DNA of 64,000 bases from Aerococcus kribbianus (GTDB taxonomy: Bacteria > Bacillota > Bacilli > Lactobacillales > Aerococcaceae): contig NZ_JAPRFR010000003.1 of assembly GCF_026805545.1 (NCBI RefSeq), positions 1 through 64,000 on the forward strand, written 5' to 3'. Within the stretch, counting starts at the first letter, position 1. Each line of letters starts with the position of its first letter. The notes beneath the pieces were generated by a model, which ran no database searches, was not told the origin of the DNA, and saw only the letters and a program-made list of their open reading frames with translations. The position numbers and the translations under genes are program-made. Shown here piece by piece: positions 55,323 to 62,783 of this stretch.

Positions 55323-55613
55323 TTAAGTTATAGTGACTAAAAAGTGATAAAGGGCTCGGCGTTGGTCAGGGTTCAAGGTTTTGATACGGTCAGCAAATTC
55401 TTGATCTGTCGGTAGGGTGTCTTCCTTGAAGAAGTCTGCCATAGTGACATTCAAAACCCGGCAGATGATTTCAAGTTTTTCAAAAGACACATTTGAGGCA
55501 TGGTGTTCCACCGAAGATATAAAGGCAGCAGACACCCCTACGCGACTGGCGACTTCCTTGACTGTAAGTCCCCTGTTTATTCGTAGTTCATGTATTCTCG
55601 AGCCGATATCCAT
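55323..55613 (-). CDS. XRE family helix-turn-helix regulator
   Basis: A 96-residue protein with an N-terminal HTH_3 domain (about 5-60): LRINRGLTVKEVASRVGVSA gives the recognition helices, continuing FISSVEH. The C-terminal 35 residues form an amphipathic part (PDQRRALYHFL). Short, single-domain. AAGGAGA precedes the ATG. Followed by the P-type ATPase gene in the same transcript; an inverted repeat lies upstream of its start. Confidence 0.88.
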   Translation of the reverse strand: MDIGSRIHELRINRGLTVKEVASRVGVSAAFISSVEHHASNVSFEKLEIICRVLNVTMADFFKEDTLPTDQEFADRIKTLNPDQRRALYHFLVTIT

Positions 55614-55667
55614 TTTTAATCTCCTTAACTTTATTCTGTCTACTAGGTTAACATCTTAGTTTTATAA

Positions 55668-55692
55668 TGTAAAGTGACACGCACGTTTTACA
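55668..55692. promoter_or_regulatory. Inverted repeat upstream of the XRE-ATPase pair
   Basis: TGTAAA (55668-55673) and TTTACA (55687-55692) are separated by 13 bp and lie next to a TATAAA-like -10 on the minus strand, between the divergent XRE and treP genes. It could be the XRE protein's own operator; no direct evidence. Confidence 0.35.
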
Positions 55693-55741
55693 TATAAAAA
55701 ATAAGTACCACTTAATAAAATAGTCAAAATCCCCTTCTTTC

Positions 55742-55770
55742 TTGTTATATAACCGCTTACATGGTATAAT
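55742..55770 (+). promoter_or_regulatory. Promoter of the trehalose operon
   Basis: -35 TTGTTA (55742-55747), exact 17-bp spacer, -10 TATAAT (55765-55770). A cre-like site fills the spacer and a palindromic operator covers the start point. Confidence 0.85.
55748..55761 (-). promoter_or_regulatory. Putative cre (CcpA) site in the tre promoter
   Basis: The minus strand reads TGTAAGCGGTTATA, 12 of 14 matches to TGWAARCGYTWNCW, lying between the -35 and -10 boxes, where CcpA would block RNA polymerase. Confidence 0.65.
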
Positions 55771-55778
55771 CTTTATAC

Positions 55779-55794
55779 ACTTGTATAGACAAGT
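55779..55794 (+). promoter_or_regulatory. TreR operator
   Basis: ACTTGTATAGACAAGT has 6-bp inverted arms (ACTTGT/ACAAGT) around ATAG and closely resembles the B. subtilis TreR half-sites TTGTATATACAA. It starts 9 bp after the -10 box, covering the transcription start. treR is encoded 4.7 kb away. Confidence 0.82.
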
Positions 55795-55840
55795 TGACTA
55801 TTTGCACTTATTATGCACTTATATAAGAGGAGGATATATT

Positions 55841-57307
55841 ATGTCAGAAGAATTTAAACAGGATGCCAAATCTTTGTTAGAAGACATTGGTGGTTCAGAT
55901 AACATCCAGGCAGTCACCCATTGTGCAACTCGGATGCGTTTCGCTCTAAAAGATCCTAGCCAAGCTGATGTCAAAAAAATTGAAGAATTGAAGTCAGTCA
56001 AGGGAACCTTCACCCAATCGGGACAATTCCAGGTCATTATCGGGAATAAAGTCGCAGATTTCTACAATGAATTTGCCAAATTTGCCGATGTCAAGGAAAG
56101 TTCCAAAGATGAAGTGAAGTCAGCGGCAGCTGCCAATAACCAAAACTGGTTGCAACGCGCCATGACCTTCTTGGCGGAAGTTTTCGCTCCTATCATCCCT
56201 GCTATTATCGTTGGTGGTTTGATTCTCGGTTTCCGTAATATCTTAGAAGGTGTTCCAATGGAAAACTTAGGTGGCCAAACCATCGCCGAAAGCTCCACCT
56301 TCTGGAATGGTGTCAATACCTTCCTATGGTTACCTGGAGAAGCTATTTTCCACTTCCTACCCGTAGGAATTACTTGGTCAGTGACCCGTAAGATGGGAAC
56401 CACACCAATTCTAGGAATCATCCTGGGAATCACCCTAGTGTCTCCTCAATTATTAAATGCCTACGCTGCTCCAGAAGCCATCTTAAATAATGAAGTGCCT
56501 GTTTGGGACTTTGGTTTCTTCCAATTAGATATGATTGGTTACCAAGCCCAAGTCTTACCAGCCCTATTCGCTGGATTAGCCCTAGGTTATCTAGAAAAAT
56601 TCTGGCGTAAGGTGATTCCAGAAATGGTTTCTATGATTTTCGTGCCTTTCCTATCCTTATTACCGGCCATTATTTTGGCTCACACCATTCTAGGACCAGT
56701 TGGTTGGACAATTGGTACTTGGATTGGTGAACTCTTCTACGCTGGTTTAACTGGCTCCTTCTCATGGTTGTTTGGTTTACTCTTCGGCGCCTTCTATTCT
56801 CCATTGGTTATCACCGGTCTCCACCACATGTCCAACGCCATCGACTCTCAATTAATTGCTGACTTCGGAGGTACTGGTTTATGGCCAATGATTGCCCTAT
56901 CTAACATTGCCCAAGCCTCTGCTGTCGTTGCCGTATGGTGGATGACTCGTCATGATGAAGAAGAATCACAAATTACCATTCCATCCTTTATCTCGGCTTA
57001 TCTAGGGGTTACCGAACCTGCTATGTTTGGGGTCACCTTAAAATATATTTACCCATTTGTGGCTGCAATGATTGGTTCTGGTATTGCCGGTTTAATTTCT
57101 ACCGTCAGTGGTGTTCAAGCCAATTCCATCGGTGTCGGTGGTTTACCAGGTTTCCTAGTCATTCAACTCGATTCTATGGTGCCATTCGTTATCGCTATGG
57201 TGGTTGCTATGATTGTGCCATTTGTATTGACCCTAACCTTCAAACGCTTCAACATCCTAACTAATGCTGGTTTAGATTTCAACATCCCGTTCTTCAACAA
57301 TAAATAA
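55841..57307 (+). CDS. treP: PTS trehalose-specific EIIBC component
   Basis: A 488-residue phosphotransferase permease importing trehalose as trehalose 6-phosphate. The EIIB domain (about 1-90) carries the phospho-Cys in THCATRMRFAL (Cys28); the EIIC domain has about ten membrane helices, with the substrate segment GVTEPAMFGV. No EIIA domain is fused, so a glucose-type EIIA from elsewhere must serve. ATG 55841 follows AGAGGAGG; the longer frame from 55742 covers promoter and operator and is rejected. Confidence 0.94.
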   Translation: MSEEFKQDAKSLLEDIGGSDNIQAVTHCATRMRFALKDPSQADVKKIEELKSVKGTFTQSGQFQVIIGNKVADFYNEFAKFADVKESSKDEVKSAAAANNQNWLQRAMTFLAEVFAPIIPAIIVGGLILGFRNILEGVPMENLGGQTIAESSTFWNGVNTFLWLPGEAIFHFLPVGITWSVTRKMGTTPILGIILGITLVSPQLLNAYAAPEAILNNEVPVWDFGFFQLDMIGYQAQVLPALFAGLALGYLEKFWRKVIPEMVSMIFVPFLSLLPAIILAHTILGPVGWTIGTWIGELFYAGLTGSFSWLFGLLFGAFYSPLVITGLHHMSNAIDSQLIADFGGTGLWPMIALSNIAQASAVVAVWWMTRHDEEESQITIPSFISAYLGVTEPAMFGVTLKYIYPFVAAMIGSGIAGLISTVSGVQANSIGVGGLPGFLVIQLDSMVPFVIAMVVAMIVPFVLTLTFKRFNILTNAGLDFNIPFFNNK

Positions 57308-57318
57308 GGAGGTAAGTT

Positions 57319-58974
57319 ATGACCCAAGGATTTAGCGACAAAGTCATTTATCAACTCTATCCCCGGTCTTTTAAAGATTCTAACGGTGATGGTGTTGGCG
57401 ATTTACGCGGTGCCATTGAAAAAATTGATCATATCAAGGACCTGGGTGCCGATATGATTTGGATGAATCCTTTTTATCCGTCACCGCAAAACGATAATGG
57501 CTATGATATCCAAGATTACACTGCCATTGACCCAACATTTGGAACTATGGAAGATTTCGAAGACTTAGTCCAAGCCGCCAAGGACCGCGGTATTGGTATC
57601 ATGCTAGATTTCGTTCTCAACCATACTTCAACGAGCCATGAATGGTTCCAAAAGGCTCTAGCCGGTGACCCTTACTACCAAGAGTTCTACTATATCAAGG
57701 ATCCTAAAGCAGATGGCTCTTTACCAACCGACTGGGCATCAAAATTTGGTGGCCCAGCTTGGGAACCCTTTGCCGATACAGGTAAATATTATCTCCACCT
57801 CTATGATGTCACTCAAGCCGACCTGAATTGGCATAATCCTAACGTCCGTCAAGCTCTCTACGAAGTGGTAAACTTTTGGTTAGAAAAGGGTATCACCGGA
57901 ATGCGTTTCGATGTACTCAATGTCATTGGCAAAGAAGATTTTGTGGATTCTGGTGCTCCAAATTCTGCCGAAGAAAAAGCTCTCTACACCGATACACCTA
58001 TTGTTCACGAATGGGTGCAAGAATTGCACCAGGAAACGTTCGGTCGCTATCAAGACACGGTGACCGTGGGCGAGATGTCTTCCACTAGTATTCCGCACGG
58101 GATCAAATATACCAATCCTGACCGTCAAGAATTATCTATGATCTTCAGTTTCCACCACCTCAAGGTTGACTACCAAGATGGTGACAAATGGACCAAGGCA
58201 CCTGTCGATATCCCAGCCTTCAAGAAAATTATTGGCGACTGGCAACGTGGCATGGCTCAGGGTGGAGGTTGGAATGCCTTATTTATGAATAACCATGACC
58301 AGCCTCGAGCCAACTCGCGTTTTGGTGACACAGAGCACTATAATTTCGAAACCACTACCATGCTCGCCACCATGATCCATCTCTTGCGAGGGACACCTTA
58401 TATCTACCAAGGCGAAGAAATTGGAATGACTAATCCTTATTTCGCTTCAATTGATGACTACCGCGATGTGGAGTCACACAACGCCTACAAAGAGCTTCTT
58501 GATAAGGGCATTGATCCTGATCAAGCTTTGGCTATCATTGGCGATAAGTCACGCGATGCTAGTCGAACACCAATGCAATGGGATGACAGTGAAAATGCCG
58601 GTTTTACTTCTGGTCAAGCTTGGATTGGTATTCCTGATAATTACCGGACGATTAATGTTGCTAATGAGCGTGAGAATGGTCGTATCTTCCCTTACTATCA
58701 AAAACTAATTCAATTACGTAAGGATTACCCTGTGATACAAGAAGGGGATTACCAAGAAATTCTTGCTGACCATCCTAAGGTTATGGCCTACTTGCGACAG
58801 TTGGCTGACACAGAAATGGTAGTCTTAGCAAACTTTACTGCTGATCAAGAAAGTGTTGAGCTCGATAAAGACTATAGTGATTATAAAAAATTAATTGGTA
58901 ATGGTGATTTAAAACAAATTGGCCATAGTGCTGAATTAGGTTCTTATGAAGTCGCCGCCTTTATCAAAAAATAA
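57319..58974 (+). CDS. treC: Alpha,alpha-phosphotrehalase (GH13)
   Basis: A 551-residue GH13 enzyme splitting trehalose 6-phosphate into glucose and glucose 6-phosphate. VIYQLYPRSFKDSNGDGVGD, DFVLNHTS, the nucleophile region GMRFDVLNVI (Asp about 198), the acid in TVGEMSS and NNHDQPR form the active site. AAGGAGG precedes the ATG, 12 bp after treP. Ends in a strong terminator. Confidence 0.95.
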   Translation: MTQGFSDKVIYQLYPRSFKDSNGDGVGDLRGAIEKIDHIKDLGADMIWMNPFYPSPQNDNGYDIQDYTAIDPTFGTMEDFEDLVQAAKDRGIGIMLDFVLNHTSTSHEWFQKALAGDPYYQEFYYIKDPKADGSLPTDWASKFGGPAWEPFADTGKYYLHLYDVTQADLNWHNPNVRQALYEVVNFWLEKGITGMRFDVLNVIGKEDFVDSGAPNSAEEKALYTDTPIVHEWVQELHQETFGRYQDTVTVGEMSSTSIPHGIKYTNPDRQELSMIFSFHHLKVDYQDGDKWTKAPVDIPAFKKIIGDWQRGMAQGGGWNALFMNNHDQPRANSRFGDTEHYNFETTTMLATMIHLLRGTPYIYQGEEIGMTNPYFASIDDYRDVESHNAYKELLDKGIDPDQALAIIGDKSRDASRTPMQWDDSENAGFTSGQAWIGIPDNYRTINVANERENGRIFPYYQKLIQLRKDYPVIQEGDYQEILADHPKVMAYLRQLADTEMVVLANFTADQESVELDKDYSDYKKLIGNGDLKQIGHSAELGSYEVAAFIKK

Positions 58975-58988
58975 TTTAAACTAGATAC

Positions 58989-59026
58989 AAAAAGCCATGT
59001 GGGTATCTTACCCACATGGCTTTTTT
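58989..59026 (+). terminator. Terminator of the treP-treC operon
   Basis: AAAAAGCCATGTGGGTA pairs with TACCCACATGGCTTTTTT around a short loop; very strong, A/T runs on both sides, so possibly also ends the yfcC transcript from the other side. Confidence 0.93.
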
Positions 59027-59085
59027 ACTTTAATTATTCTATTTTTAAACTATCTAATCTTCAATGGCTATGATCTTATCAAAAA

Positions 59086-60453
59086 TCAATAAGGACCATA
59101 ATTGATTGCTGTGGCGATAAGTAGGAAGAAGATCCCAATAATCATCCAAATAACGATTAACCGCCAAACAAAACGGAACCACTCTGGCCATGGAATCTTA
59201 GCAATGGCAAGTTGGGCCATCAAGACACCTGACGTCGGAATCACTGAATCCAAGAAACCTTCTCCAAATTGGAAGGCTAAAACGGCAGTCTGCCGAGTTA
59301 CCCCCAGATGGTCAGCAATCGGCACCATAATTGGCATAGACACTGCTGCTAAACCGGAGCTTGAAGGAATGAATGGATTCATAAAGACTTGAGCAAAGAA
59401 CATCCCCACAGCGGCTAAGGAAGCTGGTAATTGTTTCAAGACATTGGTCAAGAAGTAAATCATGGTATCAATAATTTGACCATCTTCCATAATAACTAGG
59501 ATGGACCGGGCCAAACCAATCATCATGGCAGGTCCAATCATTTCCTTGGCCCCTGCAATAAAACGGTCCGCCGTCCGGGAAAATGACAAGCCGGATAAAA
59601 GGCCACCCAGAATACCCATCAATAAAAAGACAGCAGATAGTTCTGTAATAAACCAATCAAATAATAGTACACCAACAGCAATGGAGATAAATCCTCCCAC
59701 AAAGACAAGCAACAAGGCCTTATCACGTAAGTCAAGGTCGATAACATCGTCATCTAGCACATCAGAAATATTCAAATCATTTTCAGCAATTTTATGGTTT
59801 TTAGAATAATAAATCAGGTAAATTGAAGTCACTAGCCACATAATGAAGAGCACTACTAAACGCAAGCCTATACCAGAATACAAGGGGAGTTCCGCAATCA
59901 CCTGGGCGACTCCAATAGAGAAAGGATTCATAAAGCCTGCATAGACCCCAATAGCCGCTCCCAAGGAAACCATGGATAGACCAACATATTTGTCGTAACC
60001 TACTGCCTTAGCAAGACGTAAAACCAAGGGGACAAAAACGAGGGTTTCTTCCGCTAGTCCCATGGTCCCGCCCCCTAAGGAGAAAATGAAGAGAATTGTC
60101 GGAATCAGTAAGTACTCCCGACCTTCCATCTTATTAGCAATAGATTGGATGGCCTTGTTCAAAGCGCCACTGTCCTCAAAAATTTTGAAGGTCCCACCAC
60201 CAATCATAACGAAGAAAACAATCTCAGCTGTTTCCACCAAACCTAGGGGAACAGCCTTTAAGAAATCAAAAAGGTGTTGGGGTTGCTGACTAACATAATG
60301 AAAAGAATCGGGAACGACCTTGGTTCGTCCAGCCTCAGTAATACGCTCGAATGATCCGGCGGGAATCAACCAAGTCATCACCATCATAAATAAGGCAATC
60401 CCTAGCAGGATGACATAGGTATTGGGCATCTGCCAACTTTTTTTCTTCTTCAT
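59086..60453 (-). CDS. YfcC family carrier (DcuC/ArcD-like membrane protein)
   Basis: A 455-residue transporter with about 12 membrane helices. The start MPNTYVILLGIALFMMVMTWLIPAGSF (in part), the glycine-rich GGGTFKIFEDSGALNKAI and the late NPFIPSSSGLAAVSMPIM fit the YfcC/AitC group. Members are predicted carriers for amino acids or C4-dicarboxylates; the substrate is unknown. It follows treR by 40 bp on the same strand, so its expression may be tied to the treR transcript. Confidence 0.83.
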   Translation of the reverse strand: MKKKKSWQMPNTYVILLGIALFMMVMTWLIPAGSFERITEAGRTKVVPDSFHYVSQQPQHLFDFLKAVPLGLVETAEIVFFVMIGGGTFKIFEDSGALNKAIQSIANKMEGREYLLIPTILFIFSLGGGTMGLAEETLVFVPLVLRLAKAVGYDKYVGLSMVSLGAAIGVYAGFMNPFSIGVAQVIAELPLYSGIGLRLVVLFIMWLVTSIYLIYYSKNHKIAENDLNISDVLDDDVIDLDLRDKALLLVFVGGFISIAVGVLLFDWFITELSAVFLLMGILGGLLSGLSFSRTADRFIAGAKEMIGPAMMIGLARSILVIMEDGQIIDTMIYFLTNVLKQLPASLAAVGMFFAQVFMNPFIPSSSGLAAVSMPIMVPIADHLGVTRQTAVLAFQFGEGFLDSVIPTSGVLMAQLAIAKIPWPEWFRFVWRLIVIWMIIGIFFLLIATAINYGPY

Positions 60454-60493
60454 AATTTTCTTCCTCTCTGTGGTGAGCCCATGAAGTCATGGC

Positions 60494-61222
60494 TCAATCC
60501 TTGTCCATAAAACTAGAACTCCGCCGAGCAAATTCAGCAAACCGAAACTTCTCTAAACGGTGATGAGAAGAAGTGTACTGAAAAAAACGTGCGTCTTCCA
60601 AATAAACATAAGAATTTACCTGGATTACATGGTCCTTAGCTTCCAAACCAAGTAAGTTCTGATCCATGTCATTGGTTGGGGTGGCAATAATTTCTTTGGT
60701 GGCATAGGCAATGTTCAAACCTAATTTCTCTTCAAAATAATCATAAATGGAGTCTTGGGCAATATGATTAGGAATCTGGCCTACAACTGACAAGCGTAAA
60801 TAATCTTCATCAACAATTTCCCGTTGACCATCTAAATAACGGCATCGGACCAGATGAATAAACTTTTCATCAGCAGAAACAGCTTCAACACCTAATAGAA
60901 AAGATGGAGTCTTAACCGTTTCATTGATGATTACCTCAGTTTGACTAGAGAAACCTTGTTCAGTTTGAAGCTCCTTGTAGGAGGTTAACCCTGAAATAGG
61001 AAATGAAAAACGTTCATGGTCTAAAACTAGGGCTCCCTTACCCTTCTGTTTTTGGATATAACCCTTGTCTGACAAGGTTTTTTGTGCCTTACGGATAGTC
61101 TCCCGCGAGACCTGGTAATCCTCCGCCAAAACATGTTCGCCTGGTAGATAGGAGCCACTGGGATAGTAACCGGATTGAATTTTATCGGTTAAATCAAAGG
61201 CTATCTGTTGAAACTTACTCAT
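60494..61222 (-). CDS. treR: Trehalose operon repressor TreR (GntR family)
   Basis: A 242-residue GntR/HutC-type repressor. The winged-helix start (DKIQSGYYPSGSYLPGEHVL, SRETIRKAQKTLSDKGYI) is followed by a UTRA effector domain (about 95-235), which in B. subtilis TreR binds trehalose 6-phosphate. It faces away from treP-treC but its predicted operator lies in the tre promoter. Downstream of ogt by 40 bp. Confidence 0.9.
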   Translation of the reverse strand: MSKFQQIAFDLTDKIQSGYYPSGSYLPGEHVLAEDYQVSRETIRKAQKTLSDKGYIQKQKGKGALVLDHERFSFPISGLTSYKELQTEQGFSSQTEVIINETVKTPSFLLGVEAVSADEKFIHLVRCRYLDGQREIVDEDYLRLSVVGQIPNHIAQDSIYDYFEEKLGLNIAYATKEIIATPTNDMDQNLLGLEAKDHVIQVNSYVYLEDARFFQYTSSHHRLEKFRFAEFARRSSSFMDKD

Positions 61223-61262
61223 TAACCTTGCGCCACGTCCTTCCCATTAACACTACATTCAC

Positions 61263-61751
61263 TCATTTACTATTCTTTATCTCCTGTTCCCTAGCCAATA
61301 AACACGACTTCACCTGGATTCCTCCGCGAAAACCGCCCAAGGAACCATCCTTAGCAATCACGCGATGGCAAGGGACTAGAAGCATAATAGGATTACGACC
61401 AACCGCATTGGCCACTGCTCGACTGGCTTGGCTATTGCCAATTTTTTGGGCTAATCCTTGATAAGAGCATGTTTCACCCCAAGGAATATCTAATAGCGCT
61501 CGCCAAACCTTTTCTTGAAAAGGAGTGCCCCTATCTAGAACTAAGGACCAGTCGGCTAGGTCACTAATCACATAATGATCCTTTTGAATGGCTGTAACCA
61601 CTGGGTCTAAAATTCCTAAATGGTCTTCACTCATCCCTTGGTCACGCCACGGCGCTAAACAATTAGGGTCATTATCCAAGGCATATATTTGCCCAGCTGT
61701 TCCAAGCAGCCACCAATCAGTATCTAAATAAGTAAATTGTTGGTAAAGCAT
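61263..61751 (-). CDS. ogt: Methylated-DNA--protein-cysteine methyltransferase
   Basis: A 162-residue suicide enzyme removing O6-methyl groups from guanine. The acceptor motif is PCHRVIAKDGSLGGFRGG, preceded by the DNA-binding SYQGLAQKIGNSQASRAVA with the Arg finger. ATG 61751 is chosen, with AGGAGG 6 bp upstream; the upstream ATG 61757 touches the ribosome site and the frame to 61790 covers a terminator. Confidence 0.95.
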   Translation of the reverse strand: MLYQQFTYLDTDWWLLGTAGQIYALDNDPNCLAPWRDQGMSEDHLGILDPVVTAIQKDHYVISDLADWSLVLDRGTPFQEKVWRALLDIPWGETCSYQGLAQKIGNSQASRAVANAVGRNPIMLLVPCHRVIAKDGSLGGFRGGIQVKSCLLAREQEIKNSK

Positions 61752-61766
61752 TGGCATCCTCCTAGC

Positions 61767-61795
61767 AAAAAGAGCCCTGACTTTGGTCAAGGCTC
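61767..61795 (-). terminator. Terminator between the small membrane gene and ogt
   Basis: GAGCCTTGAC pairs with GTCAGGGCTC around CAAA, followed by TTTTTG on the minus strand. The ogt ribosome site begins just after it. Confidence 0.82.
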
Positions 61796-61864
61796 AAGCA
61801 AAAAGCAAAGGTTGCTCTCATACGATGTTCACTTTTAGGCGAAAAACTTGCCGTATCATTTAGC

Positions 61865-62152
61865 TTATTTAATTTGACGGGCAATGTCCTTTCCGCGACC
61901 AACTGCTTGGTCATAAACGTCCCATGCGCTATCCGCTAAACGTTCGCTTACTGGTCGATCAGGTGTGAAGGAAAGGTCATCCCATTGGCGACGTAATTGT
62001 CGTTTGGAACGACGCGCTTGACGGTTAACATCATCAATTAAGTGACTTACACGGTTATTTTTGTCTTCTTCATAAATTGCAATAGCAGAAATTGCCGCAA
62101 TTCCAGCTAAAGCACCTAATGCGATTAGAGTCGCTTTGGTTGAATTCTTCAT
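61865..62152 (-). CDS. Small membrane-anchored protein, YtxH-like, unknown
   Basis: A 95-residue protein. One N-terminal helix (about 7-27; ATLIALGALAGIAAISAIAIY) anchors a basic, helical cytoplasmic or surface part with many Arg and Lys (RQARRSKRQLRRQWDD). Layout is like YtxH-type stress proteins, but no motif confirms it. AAGGAG precedes the ATG. Confidence 0.65.
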   Translation of the reverse strand: MKNSTKATLIALGALAGIAAISAIAIYEEDKNNRVSHLIDDVNRQARRSKRQLRRQWDDLSFTPDRPVSERLADSAWDVYDQAVGRGKDIARQIK

Positions 62153-62252
62153 GTTAAAAACTCCTTCGTCTTTTATTCTATTATAACACAGGGCGCACTC
62201 ATAAACTATACAAAGCTGAAGTTAATGAATGATAAACACATATAATAAATCA

Positions 62253-62783
62253 TTACTTTATGGCTAATAAGGGATAATAAACTTGAAATTCCGCAGGCGC
62301 TTGGTCATAGGTCAAAAACTTCACCGCTAATTCTGCAGGGCCCGCTTCAACTGGATGACCAGTAAGCAAATAACGAAAATCAATATGATAATGACTGCCC
62401 TCATCCTTAACTGGATTAGCGGGAATAGAGATTTGGTTGATGTCCACCAAAATTTGTCGGCAAGTTGGAGTAAACTGTAAGCCGGTTTCTTCACCAAATT
62501 CCCGGATGGCAGTCTGCCCTGGGAATTCCCCAGGCTCCACATGACCAGCAGGAAGCAAGCTTTGGTGAAGATAGGGGTGGTGAATAAAGCAGAGTTCTTG
62601 GTTGGAAAAATAAAGCGCTGAAGCTGATAAGTGCAGGGTCGACTTCCGATCTGCTAAAGAATGATCGGCGGCTACCTTTAATTGGTCTTGTAGACTCTTC
62701 CAGTCTTTCCCTAGCAAATGAGGATAGTTTTGCTTGGCTAAGCGAGCTAAAGCGTTTAAGGCATATGATTTAAGCTTGGTCAT
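62253..62783 (-). CDS. NUDIX hydrolase
   Basis: A 176-residue pyrophosphohydrolase with the Nudix box GHVEPGEFPGQTAIREFGEE then TGL (about 98-120), matching GX5EX7REUXEEXGU. The substrate is not predictable. The start lies 14 bp inside the folC end, so the two are translationally coupled. Confidence 0.88.
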   Translation of the reverse strand: MTKLKSYALNALARLAKQNYPHLLGKDWKSLQDQLKVAADHSLADRKSTLHLSASALYFSNQELCFIHHPYLHQSLLPAGHVEPGEFPGQTAIREFGEETGLQFTPTCRQILVDINQISIPANPVKDEGSHYHIDFRYLLTGHPVEAGPAELAVKFLTYDQAPAEFQVYYPLLAIK

